A stretch of DNA of 64,000 bases, from NCBI RefSeq assembly GCF_029543155.1, contig NZ_JARQXA010000002.1:496001-560000 (forward strand), given 5' to 3'. A program made the translations under genes and the position numbers. This document shows, in pieces, positions 44,927 through 56,792 of this stretch (its first letter is position 1; each line of letters begins with the position of its first letter). Source of the stretch: Sphingomonas sp. HITSZ_GF (GTDB lineage: Bacteria > Pseudomonadota > Alphaproteobacteria > Sphingomonadales > Sphingomonadaceae). Below the pieces are notes generated by a model that saw nothing but the letters and a program-made list of their open reading frames with translations, was not told the origin of the DNA and did not search any database.

Positions 44927-45289
44927 TCAGCTGTCCTCGTCCAGCGCCTGGGCGAGCGAATCGCGGAGTGCCTGCAGCCCGGTCTTGTCCTCGCCGCCGG
45001 GTGCGGCCGTCCCCGCCGCGGCGCGGGCGGCGCGGCTGCCCTTCTCCGCCGCGAGCAGCTTCTGCACGCCGCGGATGGTGTAGCCCTGGTTGGAGAGAAG
45101 GTCGTGGATGCGCCGCACCAGCGCGACGTCCTCGGGCCGGTAGTAGCGGCGATTGCCGGCCCGGGTGAGCGGGCGGAGCTGGGGAAAGCGCGTTTCCCAA
45201 TAGCGCAGGATGTGCTGCGGCCGCCCGATCTCCTGGGCAAGCTCGCCGATCGTCCGAAGGGCGCCAGCAGCCTTTTCGGCCCCCGGCAT
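44927..45289 (-). CDS. MerR family transcriptional regulator
   Basis: A 120-residue regulator with a MerR winged helix: LRTIGELAQEIGRPQHILRYWETRFPQLRPL followed by RRYYRPEDVALVRRIHDLLSNQGYTI, then a short coiled C-terminal part. It follows ihfA by 11 bp, the ihfA-merR order found in many Proteobacteria. The ligand and targets are unknown. The ATG at 45289 is the first in frame before the helix-turn-helix. Confidence 0.9.
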   Translation of the reverse strand: MPGAEKAAGALRTIGELAQEIGRPQHILRYWETRFPQLRPLTRAGNRRYYRPEDVALVRRIHDLLSNQGYTIRGVQKLLAAEKGSRAARAAAGTAAPGGEDKTGLQALRDSLAQALDEDS

Positions 45290-45300
45290 GGCCTTGCCTG

Positions 45301-45600
45301 TTACCCTGCCGAGACGATGCGGTCGCGCATCATCTGGCTTGCACGGAAAGTGAGGACACGGCGCGGCGCGATCGGCACCTCGACGCCGGTCTTGGGGTTG
45401 CGGCCCACCCGCTCGCCCTTGTCGCGCAGGATGAAGCTGCCGAAGCCCGAGATCTTGACGTTCTCGCCTTTGGCCAGCGCTTCGCACATATGGCTGAGGA
45501 TCTGCTCGACCAGCCGCGCGGCGTCGGCGCGCGAGAGTCCAACCTCGCGGTGCAGCGATTCGGCGAGATCGGCTCTGGTCAGCGTGCCCGCGGCCGTCAT
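45301..45600 (-). CDS. ihfA: integration host factor subunit alpha
   Basis: Histone-like DNA-bending protein. The 99-residue protein has the HU/IHF signature [21 protein letters not shown] and the terminal [14 protein letters not shown]. Start at 45600 ([14 protein letters not shown]), chosen by family length; the frame extends upstream without support. It lies between fabH and the MerR gene and would affect replication and transcription across this origin-proximal region. Confidence 0.95.
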   Translation of the reverse strand: MTAAGTLTRADLAESLHREVGLSRADAARLVEQILSHMCEALAKGENVKISGFGSFILRDKGERVGRNPKTGVEVPIAPRRVLTFRASQMMRDRIVSAG

Positions 45601-45714
45601 GCGGCAACTCCCCCTTGAGTTGGTCTGTGTCCAGTTCGTCGTATCAGATTGTTTCGACACAGCAAACGGGAACATTATGGTTCCGGAACGATTATCTGCG
45701 TTTTTGCGCAGGCT

Positions 45715-46686
45715 TCAGAAGCGCACCACCGCGGCGCCCCAGGTGAAGCCACCGCCCATTGCTTCCAATACCAGCAAGTCTCCTTGCTGGATACGCCCGT
45801 CCCGCACTGCGGTGTCTAGCGCGAGCGGCACCGAGGCGGCGGAAGTGTTGGCATGCTGGTCGACGGTGATGATCACCTTCTCCGCCGGCAGGTCGAGCTT
45901 GCGCGCAGTCGCATCGAGGATGCGGGCATTGGCCTGGTGCGGCACCACCCAGTCGACATCCTTGGCTTCCAGTCCGGCCATGGCGAGCGATTCGGCCATC
46001 ACCGTGGCGAGGTTCACCACGGCGTGGCGGAACACCTCGCGGCCCTTCATCCGCACCTTGCCCACGGTCTGGGTGGTCGAGGGGCCGCCATCGACATAGA
46101 GCAGGTCGTTGTAGCGGCCATCGGCGTGCAATTTGGTTGCGAGGATGCCGCGGCCGCCTTCGTCCAACGAGTCCTGCGCCTCAAGCACGATCGCGCCCGC
46201 CCCGTCGCCGAACAGCACGCAGGTCGCGCGGTCTTCCCAGTCGAGGATGCGGCTGAACGTCTCGGCGCCGATCACCAGCGCCCGCTTGTGGACGCCGGCG
46301 CGCAGCATCGAATCGGCCACCTGCACCGCATAGAGGAAGCCCGAGCAGACCGCGGCGACGTCGAACGCCACGCAGTCGTCGATGCCGAGCATCGCCTGCA
46401 CCTTGGTGGCGGTGGCCGGGAAGGTCTGGTCCGGCGTCGCGGTGGCGAGGACGATCAGGTCGATGTCCGCCGCCGTGGTGCCTGCCTTGGCGAGCGCGGC
46501 CTTGGCGGCCTCGGCGGCCAGCGTGCCGGTGGTCTCGTCCGGGCCGGCGATGTGGCGGAAGCGGATGCCCGTGCGCTCGACGATCCACTCGTCGCTCGTT
46601 TCCACTTCCTGGGCGAGTTCGGCGTTGGAAACGCGGCGGGGCGGCAGGGCGGAACCGGTACCGATGATGACGGAACGCAGGGTCAT
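45715..46686 (-). CDS. fabH: beta-ketoacyl-ACP synthase III
   Basis: Starts fatty-acid synthesis by joining acetyl-CoA and malonyl-ACP. The 323-residue protein has the catalytic cysteine in [12 protein letters not shown], histidine in [12 protein letters not shown], asparagine in [15 protein letters not shown] and the [14 protein letters not shown]-terminus. It follows plsX by 10 bp in the rpmF-plsX-fabH operon, the standard order. Confidence 0.97.
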   Translation of the reverse strand: MTLRSVIIGTGSALPPRRVSNAELAQEVETSDEWIVERTGIRFRHIAGPDETTGTLAAEAAKAALAKAGTTAADIDLIVLATATPDQTFPATATKVQAMLGIDDCVAFDVAAVCSGFLYAVQVADSMLRAGVHKRALVIGAETFSRILDWEDRATCVLFGDGAGAIVLEAQDSLDEGGRGILATKLHADGRYNDLLYVDGGPSTTQTVGKVRMKGREVFRHAVVNLATVMAESLAMAGLEAKDVDWVVPHQANARILDATARKLDLPAEKVIITVDQHANTSAASVPLALDTAVRDGRIQQGDLLVLEAMGGGFTWGAAVVRF

Positions 46687-46696
46687 CTCAAACTAT

Positions 46697-47728
46697 CTAC
46701 GCCGCCTTTGCTTCGAAGTTCCCGAGATCCTCGGCGATGCGGCGATTGAGATCGTCGCGCAGCATCTTGGCCGCGAAGCCGATCGCAGTGTCGACGCCGA
46801 GTTCGTTGGCGCTGCCATGGCTCTTCACGACGATGCCGTTGAGGCCGAGGAAGACTGCACCATTATGGTTGTTGGGATCGAGATGCGTGCGCAGCAGCTC
46901 GGTTGCCGGTTTGGAGATCAGGAAGCCGATCTTCGAGCGGGTCGAGCTCTGGAAGGCGCGGCGCAGCAGGTCCGCGACGAAGCGGGCGGTGCCTTCAACC
47001 GTCTTGAGCGCGATATTGCCCGAGAAGCCGTCGCACACGATCACGTCGACATCGCCGCGCGAAAGCTTGTTGCCTTCGATGAAGCCCTTGAAGTCGAGGC
47101 GCAGATGATCTGCCTTACGCAGTTCGGCCGCGGCGTCGCGGATCGAGTCGGTGCCCTTCATGTCCTCGGTGCCGATGTTGAGCAGCGCCACCCGCGGGTT
47201 CTGCAGGTCGAGCGCGGTGCGCGCATAGGCGGCGCCCATCACGGCGAACTGGACGAGGTTGCGCGCATCGACTTCCGTATTGGCGCCGAGGTCGAGCATC
47301 ACCGTGTCGTTCTCGCCGAGCGTCGGCATCAGCGCGGCGAGCGCCGGCCGGTCGATTCCCGGCATGGTGCGCAGCGACAGCTTGGCCATCGCCATCAGCG
47401 CCCCGGTATTGCCCGAGGAGACGGCGGCGCCAGCCTTGCCCTGCTTCACCAGGTCGATGGCGATTCCCATCGACGTGGTCTTGGCACGCCGAATCGCCGC
47501 GCTCGGCTTCTCTTCCGAGGCGACGACGTCCGGTGCATGGACGATTTCGGAGGCGGCCGTCAGGTTCGGGTGGTTCTTCAGACCCTCGCGGATCTGCGCC
47601 TCGTCACCGACGAGGATGAACTCCATGCCCTCGAACCGGCGGCGCGCGCGGGCGACACCGGCGAGCATCACCGCAATTCCCTCGTCACCGCCCATCGCAT
47701 CGACGGCGATTCGAGAGGAATTCGTCAT
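46697..47728 (-). CDS. plsX: phosphate acyltransferase PlsX
   Basis: Makes acyl-phosphate from acyl-ACP for phospholipid synthesis. The 343-residue protein has the family start IAVDAMGGDEGIAVMLAGV, SAVSSGNTGALMAMAKLSL-like core and LDLGANTEVDARNLVQFA. It lies between rpmF and fabH, which supports the call. A ten-base gap joins it to fabH. Confidence 0.97.
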   Translation of the reverse strand: MTNSSRIAVDAMGGDEGIAVMLAGVARARRRFEGMEFILVGDEAQIREGLKNHPNLTAASEIVHAPDVVASEEKPSAAIRRAKTTSMGIAIDLVKQGKAGAAVSSGNTGALMAMAKLSLRTMPGIDRPALAALMPTLGENDTVMLDLGANTEVDARNLVQFAVMGAAYARTALDLQNPRVALLNIGTEDMKGTDSIRDAAAELRKADHLRLDFKGFIEGNKLSRGDVDVIVCDGFSGNIALKTVEGTARFVADLLRRAFQSSTRSKIGFLISKPATELLRTHLDPNNHNGAVFLGLNGIVVKSHGSANELGVDTAIGFAAKMLRDDLNRRIAEDLGNFEAKAA

Positions 47729-47757
47729 GCCCGCATGCCCCCGCGCGTTTCGACCAA

Positions 47758-47937
47758 TCAGTCTTCGGCCGAAACGATCTCGCGGCCGTTATAGTGGCCG
47801 CACGAACCGCACAGCACGTGCGGGCGCTTCAGCTCGCCACAGTTCGGGCATTCCTGGAACGCCTGCGGAACCAGGGCGTCATGAGCGCGACGCATGCCAC
47901 GCCGCGACGGCGTAGTCTTTCTCTTGGGAACGGCCAT
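47758..47937 (-). CDS. rpmF: 50S ribosomal protein L32
   Basis: Small ribosomal protein of 59 residues: [20 protein letters not shown] at the N-terminus and a zinc-ribbon ([20 protein letters not shown]) after it. The Cys4 form implies zinc binding. It leads the rpmF-plsX-fabH-ihfA-merR run, with AGAAGG before the ATG at 47937. The 183-bp upstream gap to the divergent MAPEG gene should hold both promoters. Confidence 0.97.
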   Translation of the reverse strand: MAVPKRKTTPSRRGMRRAHDALVPQAFQECPNCGELKRPHVLCGSCGHYNGREIVSAED

Positions 47938-48120
47938 TTCGGCACCTTCTAACGAAACAAAAGTCAAAATCGCGATACGCCCGCACGGCCCAGCGGGCAA
48001 GCGACGGAAGCTCCGGCGCTCGCCGGACCAGCGGACGGTCACGAAAGCGAGTGCGCGCCTATAGCGATTCTTGCGGGGGAAGCAAGTGCGTGGCAGGTCG
48101 GCAGGACAAGGGGACCCATA

Positions 48121-48549
48121 ATGATTTTTCTTCCTGTCACGCTCAGCGCCGCCGGCGCCGCCGCCCTGCTCAATTTCTGGCTCGGCGCGCGAATCATCCG
48201 CATTCGCCTGTCCAACAAGATCCTGCACGGCGAAGGCGCGCAGGGCGAGCTGACGACTCGGATGCGCGCGCATCTGAACTTCACCGAATATGCGCCGCTC
48301 ACGCTGATCCTGATCGCCCTGATCGAGCTGGCGACCGGATCGAGCATCTATCTCTGGGGGCTCGCCGCCGCCTTCCTGCTCGGCCGCGCGCTCCATGCGA
48401 TCGGCATGGTCGGCCCGATCTGGGCGCGCCAGGCCGGCATGCTGCTCACCTTCGTGCCGATGCTGCTGCTCGCCAGCTACGCGATCTATCTCGGCGCCCA
48501 GCCGCAGCCGGCGCCCACCGCCGTCTTCAAGATCGGCCCGAAGGGCTAG
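48121..48549 (+). CDS. MAPEG family membrane protein
   Basis: A 142-residue integral membrane protein with about four segments, in the family of membrane-associated eicosanoid and glutathione metabolism proteins. It contains the polar helix [20 protein letters not shown] typical of bacterial members and [13 protein letters not shown]. The substrate is unknown. It ends convergently with a metallo-beta-lactamase gene, overlapping by 4 bp. Confidence 0.87.
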   Translation: MIFLPVTLSAAGAAALLNFWLGARIIRIRLSNKILHGEGAQGELTTRMRAHLNFTEYAPLTLILIALIELATGSSIYLWGLAAAFLLGRALHAIGMVGPIWARQAGMLLTFVPMLLLASYAIYLGAQPQPAPTAVFKIGPKG

Positions 48550-49208
48550 GCCTTCGCCAGCACCGAATCGGCCACGAACGGATTGGTCTTCCGTTCATGG
48601 CCGAAATTGCTGAGCGGCCCGTGCCCGGGGACGAAGGTCGTGTCGTCCCCCAGCGGCCATAGCCGCTCGACGATCGCGTCGAGCAGGTCCTGATGGTTGC
48701 CCAGCGGGAAGTCGGTGCGGCCGATCGATCCCTGGAACAGCACGTCGCCCACGGTCGCGAACTTCGATTCGGGATGGTGGAACACGACATGGCCCGGCGT
48801 GTGGCCGGGGCAGTGATAGACGTCGAGGGTCAGGTTGCCGACGGTGACCTGGTCGCCCTGCTCCAGCCAGCGATCGGGCTCGAACACGGTGCCGCGGATG
48901 CCGTATTTCCGGCCGTCCTCGTCGAGCCGCGATATCCAGAAGCGATCGGCCTCATGCGGCCCTTCCAGCGGCACGCCCAGTTCCTTGGCGAACTCGCCGG
49001 CGGCGCCGCAATGATCGATATGGCCATGGGTGACGAGGATCTTCTCGATCGTCACGCCCGCCTGCTTCGCCGCCGCGCGCAGCTTCTCCAGGTCGCCGCC
49101 CGGATCGACGAATGCGCCGCGCATCGTCTCGGTGCACCACAGGAGCGTGCAATTCTGCTGGAGCGGGGTGACCGGGATCACCGCGGCGCGCATCGGGGGA
49201 TTTGCCAT
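48546..49208 (-). CDS. metallo-beta-lactamase fold hydrolase (glyoxalase II-like)
   Basis: A 220-residue protein with the zinc motif [14 protein letters not shown], further metal histidines in [13 protein letters not shown] and [14 protein letters not shown], and the [17 protein letters not shown] segment seen in YcbL-type hydrolases. A role as thioester hydrolase is likely; substrate unknown. It is not a classical antibiotic beta-lactamase. The start at 49208 matches family length. Confidence 0.92.
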   Translation of the reverse strand: MANPPMRAAVIPVTPLQQNCTLLWCTETMRGAFVDPGGDLEKLRAAAKQAGVTIEKILVTHGHIDHCGAAGEFAKELGVPLEGPHEADRFWISRLDEDGRKYGIRGTVFEPDRWLEQGDQVTVGNLTLDVYHCPGHTPGHVVFHHPESKFATVGDVLFQGSIGRTDFPLGNHQDLLDAIVERLWPLGDDTTFVPGHGPLSNFGHERKTNPFVADSVLAKA

Positions 49209-49288
49209 GGCGCCGAGATAGGCGGCGGTGCCTCATGCCGCAACACGGGCTTGCCGTGGCGTGCGCGGGGTTGCATGCGGGGCACGGC

Positions 49289-52298
<3,010 letters not shown>

Positions 52299-52324
52299 GC
52301 CTCCGGGCGTACGACATTGCGGCC

Positions 52325-52981
52325 ATGCTGAAATGGTCGCTCCCCGTTGTCGCGCTCGCTGGAGCCGCGCTGTTCCTCACGTCGGCGTCCGGCGTGGTCG
52401 AGCGCGCGGTGCCCGTGCCTGTCCCCGCGCTCGACGTGAAGCCGGGCAAGGGCGAGCAGGTCGCGGTGCTGGCCGGCGGCTGCTTCTGGGGGATGGAGGC
52501 GGTCTTCCAGTCGGTGAAGGGCGTGCATTCGGTGACCTCGGGCTATGCCGGCGGTACCGCGAAGACCGCGACCTATCGCCAGGTCTCGACCGAGAAGACC
52601 GGCCATGCCGAGGCGGTGCGCATCGCCTATGATCCCAGGAAGGTCAGCTACGGCACCTTGCTGCGCATCTATTTCTCGGTCGCGCACGATCCGACCCAGC
52701 TCAACCGGCAATATCCGGATACCGGCCCCAGCTATCGCTCGGCGATCTTCCCGCAGGACGATGAGCAACGCGCCGTCGCCGCCGCCTATATCGCCCAGCT
52801 GACCAAGGCGAGAGCCTTCCCCAAGCCGATCGTGACCAAGCTGGAGACGGGCGCCTTCTACCCGGCCGAGGCCTATCACCAGGACTTCTTCTGGCGGAAC
52901 CCGACCCACCCCTACATCGTCCGCTGGGACAAGCCCAAGGTGGCGGCGTTCCGGAATGCGTATCCGCTGCTGGTGAACTGA
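52325..52981 (+). CDS. msrA: peptide-methionine (S)-S-oxide reductase MsrA, exported form
   Basis: Reduces methionine-S-sulfoxide. The 218-residue protein has the catalytic cysteine in GGCFWGMEAVF at residue 53, SGYAGG, TGHAEAVRIAYDP, and a C-terminal YHQDFFWRNPTHPY. An N-terminal hydrophobic segment (residues 5-23) before the catalytic domain looks like a signal peptide or anchor, so it likely works in the periplasm. The downstream repeat at 52992 lies between it and DUF1489. Confidence 0.93.
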   Translation: MLKWSLPVVALAGAALFLTSASGVVERAVPVPVPALDVKPGKGEQVAVLAGGCFWGMEAVFQSVKGVHSVTSGYAGGTAKTATYRQVSTEKTGHAEAVRIAYDPRKVSYGTLLRIYFSVAHDPTQLNRQYPDTGPSYRSAIFPQDDEQRAVAAAYIAQLTKARAFPKPIVTKLETGAFYPAEAYHQDFFWRNPTHPYIVRWDKPKVAAFRNAYPLLVN

Positions 52982-52991
52982 CGACGAAGTC

Positions 52992-53070
52992 GTCACCCCG
53001 GCGAAAGCCGGGGTCTCAGGCCGCGAGCGAACAGCCGATGGCACGAGATCCCGGCTTTCGCCGGGATGAC
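52992..53070. repeat. inverted repeat (CCCCGGCGAAAGCCGGGG type) between convergent genes
   Basis: Arms at 52992-53017 and 53045-53070 are reverse complements with two mismatches in 26 bp, each arm also being a small palindrome. The element fills the gap between convergent msrA and the DUF1489 gene and could act as a bidirectional terminator. Confidence 0.85.
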
Positions 53071-53078
53071 GATATACG

Positions 53079-53477
53079 TCAGATCAGCCCCAGCCCTGCC
53101 AGCTCGCCCATCAGCGCCGGCGGCAGTTCGTCCAGCCCCGCGCCCGCTTCGCCCAGGTCCTTCGGCGCGTCGGCGTCCTCGAGATAGCGCCAGCCCTGAT
53201 GCGCGCGCTTGGGGCGGTTGGCGACCAGGATCAGCTTCGGCTCCATCAGGATCGCGGTGCGCCCGCCCTCGGCCTCGCCGAACCCGACGATCGGCGTGCG
53301 GCCGACCAGCTGGTGCTTGAGGATCCAGAACAGCGAGCCCTGCCCGTCGATCTCCGCGTGCCTTTTGGGCAGGTAGCGGGTGGTCAGCCCCCAGGTGCCG
53401 CCGCGCGCGGCGAGGCGCTGGGCGAGATACTCTACGGAGTCGCAGCCAAAGGCGACCTTGGTCAGGTGCAGCGTCAC
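53079..53477 (-). CDS. DUF1489 family protein
   Basis: A 132-residue protein beginning MTLHLTKVAFGCDSVEYLAQR with TRYLPKRHAEIDGQGSLFWILKH, the pattern of DUF1489, widely conserved in alphaproteobacteria. It has no membrane segment. The function is unknown. It starts 31 bp after the mgtE stop on the same strand, so joint transcription with mgtE is likely. Confidence 0.87.
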   Translation of the reverse strand: MTLHLTKVAFGCDSVEYLAQRLAARGGTWGLTTRYLPKRHAEIDGQGSLFWILKHQLVGRTPIVGFGEAEGGRTAILMEPKLILVANRPKRAHQGWRYLEDADAPKDLGEAGAGLDELPPALMGELAGLGLI

Positions 53478-53508
53478 GCGGTCAATCTGGGATGCGGAGC
53501 CGCCGCAA

Positions 53509-54918
53509 TCAACCGACCAGCCCGCTCGCGCTGGCCAGGCCGAGAAACGCCAGGAAGCCCATCGAATCGGTAGTCATCGTCACGAAGATCGAGCTGGCAA
53601 CTGCCGGGTCGGCCTTGAGCCGGTCGAGCGTCAGCGGGACGACGACGCCGGCCAGGCCCGCGATGAAGATATTGGTCATCATCGCCGCCGCGATCACGCC
53701 GCCCAGCGCGGCATGATGGTAGAACAGCCCCACGGCGGTGCCGATCACCAATGCCACGGTTACGCCGTTGAGCAGCGCGATCGAGATTTCGCGCCGGATC
53801 GCGCGCAGCGTGTTCGATTGGGTCAGCTGGTTGGTGGCGAGCGCGCGCACCGTCACCGCCATGGTCTGGGTGCCGGCATTGCCGCCGACGCCGGCGACGA
53901 TCGGCATCAGCGCGGCCAGCGCCACCATCTTCTGGATCGTGCCTTCGAACAGGCTGATGATTGTCGCGGCGACCAAAGCGGTGAGCAGATTGGTCAGCAG
54001 CCAGCGCACCCGGCCCTTGTAGCTGTCCATCACCGGCTCGTTGATGTCGCCTTCGCCCGCGCCCGAGAGCAGCAGCGCGTCCTCGCCCGCTTCCTCGGAG
54101 ATGATGTGGACGATGTCGTCGACGGTGATCATGCCGACCAGCCGCCCGCTGGGATCGACCACCGCGGCCGAGATCAGCGCGTATTTCTGGAAGCGCAGCG
54201 CCACTTCCTCCTGGTCCATGTCGACCGGGATCAGCGTCTGCTCGCGCTTCATCACGTCGCCCATCGAGACGACGCGCGGCGTGCGCAGCACCCAGGAGAG
54301 CTGGCAGGTGCCGACCGGCTTGTGCGCCGGATCGACCACGAAGATCTCCCAGAAATCGGTGGTGAGGTCCTCGTTCTTGCGCAGATAGTCGAGCACGTCG
54401 CCGACGGTCCAATGCTCGGGCACCGCGATCAGCTCGCGCTGCATCAGGCGGCCGGCGGACTCCTCGGGATAGGACAGCGCCTCCTCGATCGCGGCGCGGT
54501 CGTCGGGGTCGAGCGCGCGCAGCACTTCGCGCTGGTCCTCGACGTCCATGTCCTCGATGATCGCGACGGCGTCGTCGGTATCGAGCTCGGCGGCGATGTC
54601 CGCCACCTGGGTGGCGGTGAGCGATTCGACCAGGACCTCGCGCACCCAGTCGTTCATCTCGGCGAGCACGTCGCCGTCGATCAGGTCGGCGATCGCAGTG
54701 ACCAGCGCCGGGCGGTCCTCGGACGGCGCGAGCTCGACCAGGTCGGCGATGTCGGCGGGGTGGAGCGGCTCGGCCAGCTCGTGCGCGCGGGCGGAATCGC
54801 CGTCATGCACTGCGTCGAGCACGGCATCGACGAATTCGGGGCGCAGCCGGTCGTCCTCGTCGAGCTGGCCGACGGGCTCGGGCGCTACGCTATCCGCTTG
54901 AAGTTCGGTCTCGCTCAC
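53509..54918 (-). CDS. mgtE: magnesium transporter MgtE
   Basis: Mg2+ channel with cytoplasmic sensor. The 469-residue protein has an N-terminal superhelical domain (ADIADLVELAPSEDR), two CBS domains (SWVLRTPRVVSMGDVM and AAVVDPSGRLVGMITVDDIV), and a five-helix membrane part with PIVAGVGGNAGTQTMAVTVR. The start is GTG at 54918 (VSETELQ), with GGGAGG seven bases upstream; the frame runs 60 bp further but without support. The CBS domains sense magnesium. Confidence 0.95.
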   Translation of the reverse strand: MSETELQADSVAPEPVGQLDEDDRLRPEFVDAVLDAVHDGDSARAHELAEPLHPADIADLVELAPSEDRPALVTAIADLIDGDVLAEMNDWVREVLVESLTATQVADIAAELDTDDAVAIIEDMDVEDQREVLRALDPDDRAAIEEALSYPEESAGRLMQRELIAVPEHWTVGDVLDYLRKNEDLTTDFWEIFVVDPAHKPVGTCQLSWVLRTPRVVSMGDVMKREQTLIPVDMDQEEVALRFQKYALISAAVVDPSGRLVGMITVDDIVHIISEEAGEDALLLSGAGEGDINEPVMDSYKGRVRWLLTNLLTALVAATIISLFEGTIQKMVALAALMPIVAGVGGNAGTQTMAVTVRALATNQLTQSNTLRAIRREISIALLNGVTVALVIGTAVGLFYHHAALGGVIAAAMMTNIFIAGLAGVVVPLTLDRLKADPAVASSIFVTMTTDSMGFLAFLGLASASGLVG

Positions 54919-55030
54919 GGTTCGACCTCCCTTGTTCGGCCCCGTCCCGCCGCTGCCACCGCACGGCACGATTTGCAAGTCGCCCCAAGGCCGCCTAGTT
55001 GCGGTGCAAATCGTTCTCAGGAGTAATTAC

Positions 55031-55486
55031 GTGTCCGAACCGACCAAGCTCGTCATGACCCTCGATACCGGCGACGTGCACATCCAGCTGCGTCCCGATC
55101 TCGCCCCCAAGCATGTTGAGCGCATCGCCACCCTCTCGGACGAGGGCTTCTATGACGGCGTCGTCTTCCACCGCGTGATCGACGGGTTCATGGCGCAGGG
55201 CGGCGATCCCACCGGCACCGGCATGAGCGGCTCGAAGCTGCCCAACCTGCCCGCCGAGTTCAGCCGCGAGCCGCATGTCCGCGGCGTCTGCTCGATGGCG
55301 CGCACCATGGATCCGAACAGCGCCAACTCGCAGTTCTTCATCTGCCTCGACGACGCGACCTTCCTCGACGGCCAGTACACCGTCTGGGGCGTGGTCACCG
55401 AAGGCATGGAACATGTCGACGCGCTCCCCAAGGGCGAGCCGCCGCGCAACCCGGGCAAGATCGTCAAGGCCCGCACCGAGGCTTGA
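55031..55486 (+). CDS. peptidyl-prolyl cis-trans isomerase (cyclophilin)
   Basis: Cyclophilin-type prolyl isomerase of 151 residues, with YDGVVFHRVIDGFMAQGGDP, FSREPHVRGVCSMART and NSANSQFFICLDDATFLDGQ, all active-site segments of the family. There is no signal peptide, so it is cytoplasmic (PpiB-like). It starts with GTG at 55031, preceded by AGGAG; the frame opens further upstream only through the divergent promoter region of mgtE. Confidence 0.95.
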   Translation: MSEPTKLVMTLDTGDVHIQLRPDLAPKHVERIATLSDEGFYDGVVFHRVIDGFMAQGGDPTGTGMSGSKLPNLPAEFSREPHVRGVCSMARTMDPNSANSQFFICLDDATFLDGQYTVWGVVTEGMEHVDALPKGEPPRNPGKIVKARTEA

Positions 55487-55495
55487 TTTCTCCGA

Positions 55496-55599
55496 AGCCC
55501 CTCCCCCTCGGGGGAGGGGTTGGGGTGGGGCCTGGCCGCAGGCTTTGGTCTCGGTGAGACATCCCCCACCCCAAACCCCTCCCCTGAAGGAGAGGGGCT
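55496..55599. repeat. GC-rich dispersed inverted repeat between convergent genes
   Basis: Arms with CCCCTCCCCCTCGGGGGAGGGG and its near-complement lie at 55496-55530 and 55563-55599, around a short variable centre. It fills the gap between convergent ppi and LysR genes, and belongs to the family at 11392 and 59092. Confidence 0.8.
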
Positions 55600-55603
55600 T
55601 TAA

Positions 55604-56503
55604 TTACTCCACGCTGTCCGCCTGCAGCGTCGCGATCAGCCAGTCGTGGAACAGCTTGACCGGGCGCGTGGCCAGCGCGCGCGGGCGGCAGACGAACCAG
55701 TAGCTGTAATCGCTCTCCACGGTCAGGTCGAAGAGCTGGACCAGCCGGTCGTCGCGTGCCGCCTCGAAATGCGATTCGAGCATGAACGCCACGCCCAGCC
55801 CCTGCGCCGCGGCCTCGAGCATCAGCGTGCCCGAATCGAAATGGTCGATCGCGGCGGGCTCGATCTCCTGGCCCGAAAGCCCCGCCGCCGCGCGCCAGGC
55901 AGTGAAGGTGTCCGCCATGTCGCGGTGCACCAATGCGGTCAGCTTCGAAAGCTGTTCGGGCTTGGTGATCGGATCCGGCCCCTCGAGCAGCGAGCGCGCG
56001 CCGATCACATAGACCCGATTTCGGTCCAGCCGCTTGGCATAGAGCGTCGGATCGATGTCGCGCGCCACCACGATCGCCGCATCGAGCCCGTCGCCCAGCC
56101 GCGCCACCGCATGGCCGCCGGTATCGACGTCGAGGTGGAGTTCGGGATGCCTGCGCTTGAGATCGCCGAAATGCGGCATCAGCCGCTGCGTCGCGAACAG
56201 CGGCAGCAGGCCCAGCCGCAGGCGCAGCAGCTCGGTGCCGCTGGTCATCGTCTCCACCGCGTCGGCCATGGTGTCGAGCGCCGGCGCGATCATGCCGAGC
56301 AGCCGGTCGCCGTCGTCGTTGAGCTTGAGCGCCTGGTGGCGCCGCTCGAACAGCGGTTTGCCGATGAAGCGCTCGAGCGCCTGGACGCGGCGGCTGAGCG
56401 CCGGGGAAGACAGCGCAAGCTCCTCGGCAGCGGCCTTGATCGAGCCGAGCCGCGCCACCTGCACAAAAGCCTCAATTGCCGTCAGGGGAGGAAGTCGTCG
56501 CAT
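55604..56503 (-). CDS. LysR family transcriptional regulator (GcvA type)
   Basis: A 299-residue LysR regulator: N-terminal winged helix with LPPLTAIEAFVQVARLGSIKAAAEELALSSPALSRRVQALE pattern, then a ligand-binding domain (RLRLGLLPLFATQRLMPHF). The LPPLTAIEAF start is typical of GcvA-type members. The effector is unknown. The ATG at 56503 (MRRLPPL) fits; an earlier in-frame ATG at 56563 adds residues without similarity. The 289-bp region upstream carries an orphan terminator. Confidence 0.9.
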   Translation of the reverse strand: MRRLPPLTAIEAFVQVARLGSIKAAAEELALSSPALSRRVQALERFIGKPLFERRHQALKLNDDGDRLLGMIAPALDTMADAVETMTSGTELLRLRLGLLPLFATQRLMPHFGDLKRRHPELHLDVDTGGHAVARLGDGLDAAIVVARDIDPTLYAKRLDRNRVYVIGARSLLEGPDPITKPEQLSKLTALVHRDMADTFTAWRAAAGLSGQEIEPAAIDHFDSGTLMLEAAAQGLGVAFMLESHFEAARDDRLVQLFDLTVESDYSYWFVCRPRALATRPVKLFHDWLIATLQADSVE

Positions 56504-56669
56504 TCCGCTCTCTTTTTGTTGCGCTGCGTCATTATCCTTGGCGCGGGTTTCGCCCCACGCCAATGCCCTTTTGGGTGTAGGGCATATATCGCCTCTGTTA
56601 TCCGCGATTGCAAGTTATGCACGCGTTAATGTTTCTTTTCGCACTTGCACAAAAACCGGCCGCACTGCA

Positions 56670-56740
56670 CAAAGCACGTGCCTTTCAGGCATCCTCTCCT
56701 AAAACTTTCCCGGCCGGTCCTCGCGATCGGCCTTTTTTTT
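56670..56740 (+). ncRNA. candidate small RNA or leader RNA ahead of the CDC48 gene
   Basis: The 289-bp gap 56504-56792 between the divergent LysR and CDC48 genes holds a hairpin (TGCCTTTCAGGCA at 56679-56691), a single-stranded CU-rich patch CCTCTCCTAAAACTTTCC at 56693-56710, and a G+C stem ending in eight Ts (56712-56740). That layout is that of a small regulatory RNA or of an attenuator. No rightward gene precedes it. The promoter is not defined. Confidence 0.35.
56712..56740 (+). terminator. orphan intrinsic terminator
   Basis: GGCCGGTC and GATCGGCC pair as an 8-bp stem (one wobble) around CTCGC, followed by TTTTTTTT. It lies 53 bp before the CDC48 start codon with no rightward gene before it, so it must end a short RNA or attenuate the CDC48 gene. 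Confidence 0.75.
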
Positions 56741-56792
56741 GTGCAACCGATCCCCACTTCCCGCGTCTCACACGCCTGGGGAGAATTAGAAC

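Noticed and set aside
45669..45684. GGAAC-N6-GTTCC inverted repeat upstream of ihfA considered as a LexA box
   Set aside because: Alphaproteobacterial LexA boxes are direct repeats GTTC-N7-GTTC or GAAC-N7-GAAC; spacing and orientation are wrong here.
48546..49208. Metallo-beta-lactamase fold protein as an antibiotic resistance gene
   Set aside because: Motif set is that of glyoxalase II/YcbL hydrolases, not of class B beta-lactamases.
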